This document shows, one piece after another, positions 1 through 8,780 of a stretch of DNA of 64,000 nt. Source of the DNA: Lysinibacillus fusiformis (lineage in GTDB: Bacteria > Bacillota > Bacilli > Bacillales_A > Planococcaceae); contig NZ_CP070490.1 in assembly GCF_016925635.1 (NCBI RefSeq), positions 3,106,001 through 3,170,000 of the forward strand, written 5' to 3'. The notes beneath the pieces were generated by a model that was not told the DNA's origin, ran no database searches, and was given only the letters and a program-made list of their open reading frames with translations. How positions within the stretch are numbered: the first letter of the stretch is position 1; each line of letters begins with the position of its first letter. A program made the translations under genes and the position numbers.

Positions 1-1
1 A

Positions 2-97
2 CGACCGCCATTTACTGCTTTTATCCAAGGTGGACTAACATATGAACACGTTAAATTTGCAATTTGTAGTGCGGTTCAAGCCATTCAAAAATCATAA
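2..97 (+). CDS. C-terminal end of an YnbB-like (aluminium resistance / methionine gamma-lyase-like) protein
   Basis: Only the last 31 codons lie in the window, ending at TAA 95-97. The tail contains QGGLTYEHVK, which I recall from the C terminus of YnbB-type PLP-dependent proteins of the Cys/Met-metabolism fold. In B. subtilis ynbB lies directly upstream of glnR, as here. The family call rests on this short tail plus synteny, so it is tentative. Confidence 0.55.
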   Translation, partial: RPPFTAFIQGGLTYEHVKFAICSAVQAIQKS

Positions 98-173
98 CAA
101 GACAATAGATTAAGCCTAAATATGAATAGTTTTTTACAATTTTCTATGAGATTGAAAAAAATAGTACCAACCA

Positions 174-190
174 TGTTAGATAACCTTACA
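174..190 (+). promoter_or_regulatory. GlnR/TnrA operator upstream of glnR
   Basis: TGTTAGATAACCTTACA matches the GlnR/TnrA consensus TGTNAN7TNACA at every fixed position. It ends 7 bp before the -35 hexamer of the glnR promoter, the expected place for autorepression of glnRA by GlnR bound to feedback-inhibited glutamine synthetase. Confidence 0.85.
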
Positions 191-197
191 TGGTTGG

Positions 198-226
198 TTG
201 ACAGTGAAAAAATTTCGTTATATGAT
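198..226 (+). promoter_or_regulatory. sigma-A promoter of glnR-glnA
   Basis: TTGACA (198-203), a 17-bp spacer and TATGAT (221-226) make a near-consensus vegetative promoter directly after the GlnR box. The leader before glnR is short, with the RBS GGAGGAGG starting at 239. Confidence 0.85.
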
Positions 227-251
227 AAGCGGGTATTGGAGGAGGACTTAA

Positions 252-629
252 ATGAGTCGTGAAATTAGACGAACTATGCCGTTATTATCGATGAGTATTG
301 TGATGCAATTAACAGAGCTTTCGGCAAGACAAATTCGTTATTATGAAGAACACCATTTAATTGAGCCGCACCGAACAGAAGGCAATCGACGTATGTTTTC
401 ACTAAATGATGTCGATACATTGCTTGAGGTTAAAGACTACTTAGAACAGGGTATGAATATGGCGAAGATTAAAAAAATATTTGCTAAAAAGAAAAATCCT
501 GTTGCTACAACTGATGAACAAGATTTAAGTGATTCAGAATTACGCCAAATTATGCGCGAAGAAATGCGTCAAGCACAGCGCATGCAAAAATCATCCATCC
601 GACGAGGGGATTTATCTCGATTCTATTAA
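252..629 (+). CDS. glnR: GlnR, nitrogen-metabolism repressor (MerR family)
   Basis: A 125-residue protein, close to the usual GlnR length. A MerR-type winged helix starts near residue 18, with [17 protein letters not shown] at 23-39 as recognition helix and wing. The C-terminal tail is charged, as in GlnR, where it senses glutamine synthetase. It is followed by glnA in the canonical glnRA order and preceded by a perfect GlnR box, so autoregulation is expected. Start ATG 252 follows GGAGGAGG. In characterised Bacillus relatives GlnR represses glnRA, tnrA and urease genes under nitrogen excess. Confidence 0.96.
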   Translation: MSREIRRTMPLLSMSIVMQLTELSARQIRYYEEHHLIEPHRTEGNRRMFSLNDVDTLLEVKDYLEQGMNMAKIKKIFAKKKNPVATTDEQDLSDSELRQIMREEMRQAQRMQKSSIRRGDLSRFY

Positions 630-684
630 TAAATAGGGTAGGGTAAACATAAAAGCTAGACAAATTATAGGAGTGTGGAAAACT

Positions 685-2019
685 GTGGGTAAATACACAA
701 AAGAGGACATTAAACGTCTCATCGAAGAAAAAAACGTAAGCTTTATTCGTTTACAATTTACAGATATTCTTGGCACAATCAAAAACGTTGAGATTCCTGT
801 AAGTCAATTAGACAAAGCATTAGAAAATAAAATGATGTTTGATGGCTCATCTATTGAAGGTTTCGTTCGAATCGAAGAATCTGATATGTATTTATATCCT
901 GATCTTGATACTTTCGTAGTATTCCCTTGGACTTCTGAAAAAGGGAAAGTGGCACGTCTCATCTGTGACGTATACACTGCGAAAGGCGAACCGTTTGCTG
1001 GTGACCCACGTAACAACCTAAAACGTATTCTTAAAAAAATGGAAGAAATGGGCTTCTCAAGCTTCAATTTAGGGCCTGAGCCAGAATTCTTCTTATTCAA
1101 ATTAGATGCAAAAGGAGAGCCAACGTTAGAAGTAAATGACCATGGTGGCTACTTCGACTTAGCTCCAACAGATCTTGGCGAAAACTGCCGTCGTGATATC
1201 GTATTAGAGCTAGAAGAAATGGGCTTTGAAATTGAAGCATCACACCATGAGGTAGCTCCAGGACAACACGAAATCGACTTTAAATATGCTGATGCTGTTA
1301 CTGCGTGTGATAACATCCAAACATTCAAATTAGTAGTTAAAACAATTGCTCGTAAACATGGCCTACACGCTACATTTATGCCAAAACCACTATTTGGTGA
1401 AGCAGGCTCTGGTATGCACTTTAACGTGTCACTATTTAAAGGCAAGGAAAATGCGTTCTATGATGAATCTACAGAATTAGGTCTTTCTGAAACAGCTATG
1501 CAATTCATGGCGGGTGTTCTTGCACACGTACAAGGTTTCACAGCTGTAACAAATCCAACAGTTAACTCTTATAAACGTCTAGTACCAGGTTATGAAGCAC
1601 CTTGTTATGTAGCTTGGTCTGCACAAAACCGTTCACCATTAATTCGTATTCCATCAGCACGTGGTCTTTCAACTCGTGTAGAAGTACGTTCTGTGGACCC
1701 TTCAGCAAACCCATATTTAGCAATGGCTGTTATTTTAGAGGCAGGTCTTGAAGGTATTCGTCAAAACTTAACGCCACCAGCAGCTATTAACCGCAATATC
1801 TATGTGATGTCTGAAGAAGAGCGTCAAGCAAATGGTATTGAAAACTTACCAGCAGCACTTGATGATGCACTAACATTACTTGCTAAAGATAAAGTAGCGC
1901 AAGCAGCTTTAGGTGAGCATATTTATGCAAACTTTAAAGAAGCAAAAGAAATTGAGTTCGATATGTACCGTACAACCGTTCATCAATGGGAACGCGATCA
2001 ATATTTAAAAATGTATTAA
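685..2019 (+). CDS. glnA: Glutamine synthetase, type I-alpha
   Basis: ATP-dependent synthesis of glutamine from glutamate and ammonia; cytoplasmic dodecamer. I place the start at GTG 685, giving 444 residues as in B. subtilis GlnA ([10 protein letters not shown]), because RBS AGGAG (669-673) is 11 nt upstream; the in-frame GTG at 673 overlaps that RBS. Visible motifs include DGSSIEGF near the N terminus, PEPEFFLF, the metal-binding segment [27 protein letters not shown] and the NRSPLIRIP loop. The Arg of GFVRIEESD is the feedback-linked Arg described for the Bacillus enzyme. Co-transcribed with glnR; a strong terminator follows. Confidence 0.97.
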   Translation: MGKYTKEDIKRLIEEKNVSFIRLQFTDILGTIKNVEIPVSQLDKALENKMMFDGSSIEGFVRIEESDMYLYPDLDTFVVFPWTSEKGKVARLICDVYTAKGEPFAGDPRNNLKRILKKMEEMGFSSFNLGPEPEFFLFKLDAKGEPTLEVNDHGGYFDLAPTDLGENCRRDIVLELEEMGFEIEASHHEVAPGQHEIDFKYADAVTACDNIQTFKLVVKTIARKHGLHATFMPKPLFGEAGSGMHFNVSLFKGKENAFYDESTELGLSETAMQFMAGVLAHVQGFTAVTNPTVNSYKRLVPGYEAPCYVAWSAQNRSPLIRIPSARGLSTRVEVRSVDPSANPYLAMAVILEAGLEGIRQNLTPPAAINRNIYVMSEEERQANGIENLPAALDDALTLLAKDKVAQAALGEHIYANFKEAKEIEFDMYRTTVHQWERDQYLKMY

Positions 2020-2029
2020 TCATAAAGAT

Positions 2030-2063
2030 ACCGAGTGCCTCATAAAGGTTACTCGGTTTTTTT
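2030..2063 (+). terminator. Intrinsic terminator of glnRA
   Basis: ACCGAGT (2030-2036) pairs perfectly with ACTCGGT (2051-2057), followed by six T. It lies 11 nt after the glnA stop codon. Confidence 0.85.
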
Positions 2064-2119
2064 GTCTAAACTTATTAGGAACGATGGGGTCGTGTGATAA
2101 CCCCATCGTTATTTTATGA

Positions 2120-2425
2120 TTAGCGCATATGTTTATGATGGTGTGGCATATGGCAAGGGTTAGGTGGCATACCGCACATTGTATGTGTTTCACAGCATTC
2201 GTTAACAACAGACTCTGTGCATGGGAAATAGTACTGATGATCAATCATATGTTTGTTCACCGTTGTAACGTGTGCTGGTTGAACATGGGGAACAACCGTA
2301 TGGATATAATTTGTGCGAACATATTGCTCTGGTGGTAAAAACTGCGGTGGATCATATTGCATTGGCATCATTTGTGGCGGACAGCAGTGTGGACCTTTTG
2401 CCGGATGGCGTCTTCGTTGAAACAT
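2120..2425 (-). CDS. cotD: CotD-like inner spore coat protein
   Basis: A 101-residue protein very rich in His, Cys, Pro, Met and Tyr, with no hydrophobic core. The central stretch HTVVPHVQPAHVTTVNKHM resembles CotD-family coat proteins, which carry a VPHxHPxHTTxVN-type motif; a second Cys-rich part (ECCETHTMCG) follows. Start ATG 2425 is preceded by AGGAGGTAATAAC. A candidate sigma-K promoter lies just upstream, fitting late mother-cell expression. The ORF on the opposite strand has no RBS and is taken as a shadow. Assembly into the coat is inferred from the family. Confidence 0.75.
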   Translation of the reverse strand: MFQRRRHPAKGPHCCPPQMMPMQYDPPQFLPPEQYVRTNYIHTVVPHVQPAHVTTVNKHMIDHQYYFPCTESVVNECCETHTMCGMPPNPCHMPHHHKHMR

Positions 2426-2463
2426 GTTATTACCTCCTGTTTTGATAAGTTGTAGTTCATTAT

Positions 2464-2492
2464 TAAGATATGAGATATACGTCGATAGGGTC
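2464..2492 (-). promoter_or_regulatory. Candidate sigma-K promoter of the cotD-like gene
   Basis: On the minus strand CATATCTTA (plus 2472-2464) fits the sigma-K -10 consensus CATANNNTA. A GACC element about 16 bp upstream (plus 2489-2492) fits the short AC-type -35. The predicted transcript would start about 30 nt before the start codon. Confidence 0.5.
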
Positions 2493-2595
2493 TATTTATT
2501 TGCCTATTAATGCATAGGTAAATCTAACAAGTAACTAAAATGCTAGAAAATCTTTAATCAACTTGCCTACGCCAGTGAGTGAAATGAAAGCATTC

Positions 2596-2849
2596 CATGT
2601 TGTTGAAAAAAGATGATGTCAACGACAAAAAAAGCAAATTTGCAAGGCGAGGGGTGATTTCCGTTCCGCTAGTGTCCTTTTCGTGGGCAATGATCTGCCT
2701 CCCCTCAACCATGCTGCAAATCATACTTACAGTAGTGAACAAAATAGCCCATTATTTCTACTTTTTAGAGAAAGGGAAGGCACATATTTTCAATGTGAAG
2801 AAGTAATGAGTCATAACAATCATCCATTTGCTTGTTTTCCAACACGATG
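2596..2849 (+). repeat. Dispersed repeat copy A: 254-bp MITE-like element with IS1182-like ends
   Basis: The left end CATGTTGTTGAAAAA is identical over 15 bp to the outer end of the right inverted repeat of the IS at 33829-35366, and about 25 of the first 33 bases agree. The right end (2830-2849) matches the same IS end at about 16 of 20 positions in inverted orientation. The interior is related to copy B (48670-49055): AGCAAG/GCAAGGCG, GATTTCCGTTCCGC, CAACCATGCTGCAAA and TTTTTAGAGA recur in the same order, but A lacks about 60 central bases. No gene is supported inside, and I see no flanking duplication. Confidence 0.6.
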
Positions 2850-2984
2850 ATTAGGTTGAATAATAAACGTTCTTCCTAGCGTCATTCGCTCATTGTCTAG
2901 AGCAATCGAATTGGTTCAATGTCATGAATTTTTAATTTAAAATAAATTTTTATTAAAAAAGTATGTTTTTTGAAAAAATACATA
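2850..2984. other. AT-rich spacer before the siderophore promoter
   Basis: Together with repeat copy A this makes up most of the long gap between the cotD-like gene and the siderophore operon. I see no ORF with an RBS and no stable hairpin here. Confidence 0.5.
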
Positions 2985-3013
2985 TTGTCAATAAAACAAA
3001 GGTACAGTATACT
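2985..3013 (+). promoter_or_regulatory. sigma-A promoter of the siderophore-uptake operon
   Basis: TTGTCA (2985-2990), a 17-bp spacer and TATACT (3008-3013). The Fur box begins 7 bp after the -10, so bound Fur would cover the transcription start. Confidence 0.75.
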
Positions 3014-3019
3014 CTTTAA

Positions 3020-3040
3020 TTGATAATGATTATCGTTGTC
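3020..3040 (+). promoter_or_regulatory. Fur box
   Basis: TTGATAATGATTATCGTTGTC contains TGATAATGATTATCG, one mismatch from the 7-1-7 Fur consensus TGATAATNATTATCA. It lies between the -10 box and RBS TAGGAGG of the binding-protein gene. A fur gene is present at 51765. Confidence 0.88.
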
Positions 3041-3063
3041 GACTATTTCTTAGGAGGAAATAT

Positions 3064-4074
3064 ATGCCAAAATTATCACTACAAAAAAAGAATTTTTTTG
3101 TACTTTTCACACTGCTATTAACCTTCGCGTTATTACTAGTGGGTTGTGGGGAGAAATCATCGAACTCCAGTAGTTCACAAGAAAATGACAAAGCAGAAGA
3201 AAGTAACACAGAATCAGAAGCTACTAGTCGTGAGATTACACATGCTATGGGTACTACAACGATTGAAGGAACACCTACAAAAATCGTTACACTATATCAA
3301 GGTGCTACAGATGTTGCAGTAGCAATGGGCATTAAGCCAGTTGGGGTAGTAGAATCTTGGACTGAAGCGCCTGTTTATAATTATATGAAAAATGATCTTG
3401 ATGGCGTTGCAATTGTGGGACAAGAAACACAACCAAACCTTGAAGAAATTGCAAAGCTAAAACCAGATTTAATTATTGCTTCTAAAGTACGTCATGAAGA
3501 AATCTATGATCAGTTATCACAGATTGCTCCAACCGTTGCTCATGAAACAGTTTTCGATTTCAAAGGAACAGCTGAAATGATGGGTCAAGCAATGAATCAA
3601 GAAGATAAGGTGAAAGAATTACTAGGCAATTGGGATACGCGAGTTGCTGATTTCCAAACAAAAATCAAAGAGAAACTTGGCGACAAATGGCCATTCCATG
3701 TTTCCGTTGTCAACTTCAGAGCAGACCACGCTCGTATTTATGTGACAGGGTATGCGGGTTCTATTTTATCTGAGCTTGGATTCCAAGGTCCTAAAAATTT
3801 AACAGATGATTCATTGGAAATTGTAAAGCTAACTGACAAGGAAAGCATTACACAAATGAATGCAGATGTTATTTATATGTTTATGGAAAATGATGAAACA
3901 GTGAAAAAAACTTATGAAGATTGGACAAACCATCCACTATGGAAAGAGCTTGACGCAGTGAAAGCAAATCAAGTTTACCAAGTAGATGAAATCAATTGGA
4001 ATCTAGCAGGTGGCATTATTAGTGCTAATTTAATGCTAGATGATATTTATGACAAGTTTGAATTAGAAAAATAG
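3064..4074 (+). CDS. Iron-siderophore ABC transporter, substrate-binding lipoprotein (YfiY-like)
   Basis: A 336-residue protein with a signal peptide and lipobox LLVGC (lipidated Cys28), then an acidic Ser-rich linker (about 29-58). The rest fits the FecB/FhuD-type periplasmic-binding fold; ITHAMGTTTIEGTP and GQETQPNLEEIAKLKPDLII are typical of YfiY/FhuD binding proteins. It should capture a ferric siderophore at the outer face of the membrane. First gene of a Fur-controlled set with two permeases, an ATPase and a FhuF-like reductase. The exact siderophore cannot be read; schizokinen/arthrobactin-type is suggested only by resemblance to YfiY. Confidence 0.9.
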   Translation: MPKLSLQKKNFFVLFTLLLTFALLLVGCGEKSSNSSSSQENDKAEESNTESEATSREITHAMGTTTIEGTPTKIVTLYQGATDVAVAMGIKPVGVVESWTEAPVYNYMKNDLDGVAIVGQETQPNLEEIAKLKPDLIIASKVRHEEIYDQLSQIAPTVAHETVFDFKGTAEMMGQAMNQEDKVKELLGNWDTRVADFQTKIKEKLGDKWPFHVSVVNFRADHARIYVTGYAGSILSELGFQGPKNLTDDSLEIVKLTDKESITQMNADVIYMFMENDETVKKTYEDWTNHPLWKELDAVKANQVYQVDEINWNLAGGIISANLMLDDIYDKFELEK

Positions 4075-4086
4075 TGAATGAGGGAT

Positions 4087-4126
4087 GGGCTGTTAAAAGT
4101 GTTAGAGAATACTTGAATAACAGCCC
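4087..4126 (+). other. Stem-loop between binding protein and permease genes
   Basis: GGGCTGTTA (4087-4095) pairs perfectly with TAACAGCCC (4118-4126) around a 22-nt loop. No T-tract follows. It may protect the 3' end of the binding-protein mRNA or reduce permease expression; this is inference. Confidence 0.5.
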
Positions 4127-4207
4127 TCTCATTGTAGTGTTTGAGCATAATTGAAACCTACAGCTATATGCATAAGATAAATTGTGGATCAAGAAAGTTG
4201 GTATAAA

Positions 4208-5224
4208 ATGAGAATTATTCTTTCTAGTACCTCGATGAAACAAATAGGCTTATTCATCAGTTGTTTGATCCTTTTGCTGGCATTTATAATCAGCATAGCT
4301 ATTGGTCAAACGTCCATACCTTTCTCGTCAATCTATGATGCTTTTTTTCATTTTGATGCTGCTAATAAGGAGCATGTCATTATTCGAACATCTAGATTTA
4401 CAAGAGCTGTGATCGCTACAGTAGTTGGCGCAAGCCTTGCCATTGCGGGGGCATTAATGCGAGCATTAACAAGAAATCCTTTAGCAGCTCCTGATATTTT
4501 AGGTATCAATGCAGGAGCCATATTTTTTATTGTCAGTGCCATTACTCTTTTTTCCATTCAATCTTTAATGAGCTATATGTGGATTGCTTTTTTAGGAGCA
4601 GGTGCAGCGGGAGCTATGGTATTTTTCCTAGGCTCATTAGGAAGAGATGGTTTAACACCGATTAAAATAGTATTAGCTGGTGCAGCGATTACAGCTCTAT
4701 TTGTCTCGTTTACGCAGGGACTTTTAGTCATTGATGAACAAGGTTTACAAAGTGTCCTGTTTTGGTTAGCGGGTTCTGTATCGGGGCGTAGCATTGAAAT
4801 GCTCATACCTGTCCTACCGTTTATTTTAGTGGTTACTGTTGTGGCAATATTTATGGGGCGTTCGATAAATATTTTACAATCAGGAGATGATATTGCCAAA
4901 GGATTAGGACAACGAACAATGATGACGAAAATCACATTAGGCATCATTATTATTATACTTGCAGGCAGCTCAGTAGCGGTTGCAGGTTCAATAGGCTTTA
5001 TTGGCTTGATTGTCCCCCATATGGCGATCCATCTTGTTGGGACGGATTATCGCTGGATTATTCCGTATAGTGCGGTGTTGGGAGCGATATTGCTACTGTT
5101 GGCTGATATTGCGGCGAGGTATGTGATTATGCCATTAGAAATGCCGATAGGTGTCATGACGGCCTTAATCGGAGCTCCTTTCTTCATCTATATTGCACGA
5201 AAGGGGTTAGCAAAAAATGCCTAA
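4208..5224 (+). CDS. Iron-siderophore ABC transporter permease (FecCD family)
   Basis: Polytopic membrane protein with roughly nine to ten hydrophobic segments. Typical FecCD signatures are visible: GASLAIAGALMRALTRNPLAAPDILG, GSIGFIGLIVPHMAIHLVGTDYR split across the C-terminal half, and LEMPIGVMTALIGAPFFIYI at the end. It should pair with the next gene as a permease heterodimer. The start is uncertain: no good RBS is visible, ATG 4208 gives 338 residues and GTG 4184 would add eight. Its stop overlaps the start of the next permease by 8 bp. Confidence 0.88.
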   Translation: MRIILSSTSMKQIGLFISCLILLLAFIISIAIGQTSIPFSSIYDAFFHFDAANKEHVIIRTSRFTRAVIATVVGASLAIAGALMRALTRNPLAAPDILGINAGAIFFIVSAITLFSIQSLMSYMWIAFLGAGAAGAMVFFLGSLGRDGLTPIKIVLAGAAITALFVSFTQGLLVIDEQGLQSVLFWLAGSVSGRSIEMLIPVLPFILVVTVVAIFMGRSINILQSGDDIAKGLGQRTMMTKITLGIIIIILAGSSVAVAGSIGFIGLIVPHMAIHLVGTDYRWIIPYSAVLGAILLLLADIAARYVIMPLEMPIGVMTALIGAPFFIYIARKGLAKNA

Positions 5225-6257
5225 TTATGTAACAGTTCGAACGAAATCTAATCGTATCTCTTTTCAAATTGCTAAAAGAACAGGTTGGATACTACTACTA
5301 TTAAGCTTATTATTAGTTATCATAACGATTCTGGGTTTATCTGCGGGTAGCGAATTTATCCATCCTTTTACAGTGGTGAAAGAATTATTGGGCTATGGCA
5401 ATGGAGATTATGATTTTGTTTTACATACATTAAGGCTTCCACGCGTATTGATGGCATTATTAGTTGGTGCTGCGCTAGGAGTTGCCGGTTTAATATTACA
5501 AGGGATTATCCGTAATCCACTTGCTGCTCCAGATATTATCGGTGTAACGAGTGGTGCATCCATGGGGGCAATTATCTTTATCGTGTACTTTATGGGGTCA
5601 GTCAGCATTCAATTTTTACCGTTAGCTGCTATTTTAGGTGCAGGCATTGTCTCCTTTATCATTTATCTACTGTCATGGAGAAAAGGCGTCACACCTATAC
5701 GTATGGTGCTTATTGGTATTGGGATTTCAGCCTTAGCAAAGGCCGTTGTGACGATGTTGCTTGTGATCAGTAATGTAGCCGCAACAACGAAGGCTTATTT
5801 ATGGCTGACAGGTAGTTTGTATGGGGCGAATATGCAGGATGTCTATTTGCTATTACCATGGCTAGTTATTTTATTACCACTAACATTTATTTTAGCAAGA
5901 ACGGTAAATGTGAAGGAATTAGGCGATGAAATAGCGATAGGGCTAGGTGTAAAAGTGCAAGTGTATCGTTTGCTTTTTCTACTCATTAGTGTGATGCTAG
6001 CTGGCTCTGCTGTCGCTTTTGCTGGTGGCATTGCCTTTGTTGGATTAGTGGCCCCTCATATGAGCAGAATGCTTGTAGGGCGTTCCTTTGCAGGGTTAAT
6101 TCCTGTGACAGCTATTATAGGTGGAATCATTGTCATTGTAGCTGATATTGTGGCACGAACAGCCTTTTTACCAAAGGATTTACCAACAGGTGTCTTTACT
6201 GCTGCAATTGGCGCACCATTCTTTATTTATTTATTATTTAGAACGCGCAATCAATAA
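5217..6257 (+). CDS. Iron-siderophore ABC transporter permease (FecCD family), second subunit
   Basis: A 346-residue polytopic membrane protein and paralogue of the preceding gene. It has the family segments GAALGVAGLILQGIIRNPLA, GGIAFVGLVAPHMSRMLVG and LPTGVFTAAIGAPFFIYLL. The start ATG 5217 lies inside the end of the upstream permease gene, a sign of translational coupling. The order binding protein, permease, permease, ATPase is that of siderophore importers such as YfiYZ-YfhA with YusV. Confidence 0.9.
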   Translation: MPNYVTVRTKSNRISFQIAKRTGWILLLLSLLLVIITILGLSAGSEFIHPFTVVKELLGYGNGDYDFVLHTLRLPRVLMALLVGAALGVAGLILQGIIRNPLAAPDIIGVTSGASMGAIIFIVYFMGSVSIQFLPLAAILGAGIVSFIIYLLSWRKGVTPIRMVLIGIGISALAKAVVTMLLVISNVAATTKAYLWLTGSLYGANMQDVYLLLPWLVILLPLTFILARTVNVKELGDEIAIGLGVKVQVYRLLFLLISVMLAGSAVAFAGGIAFVGLVAPHMSRMLVGRSFAGLIPVTAIIGGIIVIVADIVARTAFLPKDLPTGVFTAAIGAPFFIYLLFRTRNQ

Positions 6258-6305
6258 AGCTTCATGATAAAAAAGTTAAAAGCGTGAGAAGAAGGTGAAA
6301 GGATT

Positions 6306-7133
6306 TTGAAAAATGTTTTAGAGGCACAAAATTTACATGTAAGCTATGGTGAAAATCTTATATTGGAAGATTTGAATCTTCAAATACCAAAAGGGAAAAT
6401 TACGGTACTAGTAGGGGCCAACGGTTGTGGGAAATCTACGCTACTACGAACGTTTGCACGGCTACAAAAAGCGAAGTCGGGTGAAATTTTCTTAGATGAT
6501 AATAAACTCGATGCCATTTCAACGAAAGAGGTGGCGAAACGTTTAGCTATTCTACCGCAGGGTCCTGTTGCGCCAGAAGGATTAACCGTTCAGCAATTGA
6601 TTAAACAAGGTCGTTATCCGCATCAGAGCTGGTTAAAGCAATGGTCTACAGAGGATGAAAAAATTGTGAACAATGCACTTGAGGTAACGCAGATGACTGA
6701 ATTTGCGGATCGACCAGTAGATGCATTATCAGGTGGTCAGCGGCAACGTGTATGGATTGCCATGACATTGGCTCAAAAAACAGATCTTATTTTACTAGAT
6801 GAACCTACAACTTATTTAGATATGGCTCACCAAGTAGAAATTTTAGATTTACTATTTGATTTAAATGAAAATGAAGGCCGTACAGTCGTTATGGTATTGC
6901 ACGATTTAAACTTAGCCTGTCGCTATGCCCATCATATTGTGGCGGTGCGTAATAAACAGGTCTATGCGCAAGGCAAGCCAGAGGAAGTAGTGACAGCTGA
7001 GATGGTACAAGAGGTTTTTCGTATGGATTGTACCATTATTGAAGATCCAATATTTGGTACACCATTATGTGTTCCACATGGCAAGGGACGAACAGTTCAA
7101 ACCAAGGAACTAGAGGAGGTAGGCATCAGTTGA
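6306..7133 (+). CDS. Siderophore ABC transporter ATP-binding protein (FecE/YusV-like)
   Basis: A 275-residue cytoplasmic ATPase. Walker [10 protein letters not shown] at 37-45, ABC signature LSGGQ at 141-145, Walker [10 protein letters not shown] at 161-169, and switch His in [10 protein letters not shown]. Size and the HxLNxA-type switch fit the FecE/FhuC subfamily. The start is TTG 6306, with AAAGGA just upstream. Its stop overlaps the TTG start of the FhuF-like gene (TTGA). It energises the two permeases upstream. Confidence 0.93.
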   Translation: MKNVLEAQNLHVSYGENLILEDLNLQIPKGKITVLVGANGCGKSTLLRTFARLQKAKSGEIFLDDNKLDAISTKEVAKRLAILPQGPVAPEGLTVQQLIKQGRYPHQSWLKQWSTEDEKIVNNALEVTQMTEFADRPVDALSGGQRQRVWIAMTLAQKTDLILLDEPTTYLDMAHQVEILDLLFDLNENEGRTVVMVLHDLNLACRYAHHIVAVRNKQVYAQGKPEEVVTAEMVQEVFRMDCTIIEDPIFGTPLCVPHGKGRTVQTKELEEVGIS

Positions 7134-7897
7134 GCTTAACACTGTCAGCTGAAGAATCATCCGTGCTATTACGAGATTATCGATTGACGATAGAGCCAGC
7201 AGTAGACGCTACTTATTCTATATGTGCCCAAAGTCTATTGGATACTGAACAAGCGCTAGATTATTTACAAAAAATTGCCCACTTCTTCCATTCGCCATCT
7301 ACACTAGTTACGGCATCGTTATTTGCGAAGCGCTATAGCGTCTTAACGATGGCTTCAGCATTCTATGCTATGTCCAGATACGATAAAGGACTACAGTGTG
7401 GAATCGAAAATACATGGGTAGAAGCCGAATATGCGAAGCCATGGCTTCCAAATATTCGGCTAATCGATAGCACAGTGTCAATACCTACTGAAGACCGTGA
7501 AAAATGGCGTGATGAGGTTCTTAGAGAAATCTTTGCGAATAATTTAGCGAAGGTGTGGCAGTCATTAGCGAAAATAAGTAAAATCCCAAAATCAATCTTA
7601 TGGGAAAACACAGCTATTTATGTGAATTGGCTCTATGAAACGAAAATAAGGGAAGGGGCCAGCGAGCAAGAAAAGGTTCGTATACAAGAGGATTATCACT
7701 ATATTGTAAACCTAGCACCAGGCACCCTTTTTGGTGAAAGGAAAAATCCTTTGACGAACTATTGTGGGCCTAAAGTGACCATCAAGGAATCGGAGCAACC
7801 TGTACGCTTGAGAAAAACATGTTGTTTCTATTATCACACCTCTGATGAAGCAAATGATTATTGCATCTCCTGTCCAAAAATAAAAAGACAATCATAA
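7130..7897 (+). CDS. FhuF-like [2Fe-2S] ferric-siderophore reductase
   Basis: A 255-residue protein. The C terminus carries the FhuF iron-sulphur motif: Cys231-Cys232, ten-plus residues, Cys245-x2-Cys248 ([18 protein letters not shown]). FhuF proteins reduce ferric siderophores in the cytoplasm to release iron. The start TTG 7130 overlaps the ATPase stop codon, with RBS GAGGAGGT (7110-7117). Being last in a Fur-regulated siderophore operon supports the role. The N-terminal half aligns less clearly with model FhuF, so the name stays generic. Confidence 0.85.
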   Translation: MSLTLSAEESSVLLRDYRLTIEPAVDATYSICAQSLLDTEQALDYLQKIAHFFHSPSTLVTASLFAKRYSVLTMASAFYAMSRYDKGLQCGIENTWVEAEYAKPWLPNIRLIDSTVSIPTEDREKWRDEVLREIFANNLAKVWQSLAKISKIPKSILWENTAIYVNWLYETKIREGASEQEKVRIQEDYHYIVNLAPGTLFGERKNPLTNYCGPKVTIKESEQPVRLRKTCCFYYHTSDEANDYCISCPKIKRQS

Positions 7898-7922
7898 CCT
7901 CAACAAAATATTCTACCACCAA

Positions 7923-7969
7923 GAGTGAATAGACACTGATGAAATCATATAAGTGTTTATTCACTTTTT
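7923..7969 (+). terminator. Terminator of the siderophore operon
   Basis: GTGAATAGACACT (7925-7937) pairs with AGTGTTTATTCAC (7952-7964) with one G-U pair, followed by TTTTT. Confidence 0.8.
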
Positions 7970-8039
7970 CTATCTTCGTAAAATCTAGCATGCCAATAAA
8001 ACTTCTTTATCAGAATGCTTTCTAAATATGAACGTTAAT

Positions 8040-8612
8040 CTATAACACATTGTCTTGACTATCAATACCTGCCAATAAATAAGGGATTGCAGATTTGATA
8101 AATTCTTCGGGCTGTCTCTCCTGAATATTATTTTTCCATTCTATAGAAGCACCATAGATTCCCCAGCTTAATATAACCGCAGTCATTTTTAGCGCTTCGT
8201 TCTCAGTCGTTGCATGTTGTTTCAATAACATCTTGTAAAAAATAATTTCAAGCTGTTCTCTAATAATACGTGCAATCGTCTCTTCATAGCCTCGATGACA
8301 CCGATTGGATAATGACTTTTGAAAATTGGTTATTGCTTTAAAGATAATAACGAAAGCTTCTTCATTAAGTTCATTATGTTGAAGGAAATCATCATTCAAA
8401 TTAACTAACAAAACTTCTGATAATACCTTCTCTAACAAATCATATATATCTTCGAAATGATAATAAAAAGTCGCACGATTAATCATGGCCTCTGTCGTAA
8501 TATCCTTAACCGTAATATCCTTGAATTCTTTTTTACTAGAAAGTTCAATGAAAGAATCCATAATTAATTTACGCGTACGTATAACGCGAAGGTCTGTCTT
8601 AGGTGAGGTCAT
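8040..8612 (-). CDS. TetR/AcrR family transcriptional regulator
   Basis: A 190-residue protein with an N-terminal TetR helix-turn-helix: ITVKDITTEAMINRATFYYHF at about 33-53. The C-terminal ligand domain is not assignable. Start ATG 8612 follows GGAGTGACAATAAA. It is divergent from the SpxH-like/YdhR-like pair, and a 20-bp imperfect palindrome lies between them, so it probably controls itself and those redox genes. Ligand unknown. Confidence 0.88.
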   Translation of the reverse strand: MTSPKTDLRVIRTRKLIMDSFIELSSKKEFKDITVKDITTEAMINRATFYYHFEDIYDLLEKVLSEVLLVNLNDDFLQHNELNEEAFVIIFKAITNFQKSLSNRCHRGYEETIARIIREQLEIIFYKMLLKQHATTENEALKMTAVILSWGIYGASIEWKNNIQERQPEEFIKSAIPYLLAGIDSQDNVL

Positions 8613-8647
8613 TTTATTGTCACTCCTTTTTTAAACAATTTCTTAAA

Positions 8648-8667
8648 TGTGTTGTATAAACAACGCA
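8648..8667. promoter_or_regulatory. Candidate TetR operator palindrome
   Basis: TGTGTTGTATAAACAACGCA is a 20-bp imperfect palindrome (16 of 20 symmetric positions) in the intergenic region, 36 bp from the tetR start. Size and symmetry fit a TetR-type operator. Confidence 0.5.
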
Positions 8668-8780
8668 TCAAATAGATTATTGGTTTCTTGATGATTTTAT
8701 TATGAATAAAATACAAGTGTAAGGCAAATGAGAGAGTAATAATTCTATGCTTAATTCAAGTAAGAAAAGAGGAAAATAAA

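Noticed and set aside
804..1445. Minus-strand ORFs opposite glnA
   Set aside because: They mirror the codon pattern of a highly conserved gene, have no RBS and resemble no family.
2129..2338. Plus-strand ORF opposite the cotD-like gene
   Set aside because: The minus-strand frame has a family motif, a strong RBS and a sigma-K promoter; the plus-strand frame has none.
2597..2806. Small plus-strand ORF inside repeat copy A
   Set aside because: It lies in a repeat, lacks an RBS, and the related copy B has a different reading.
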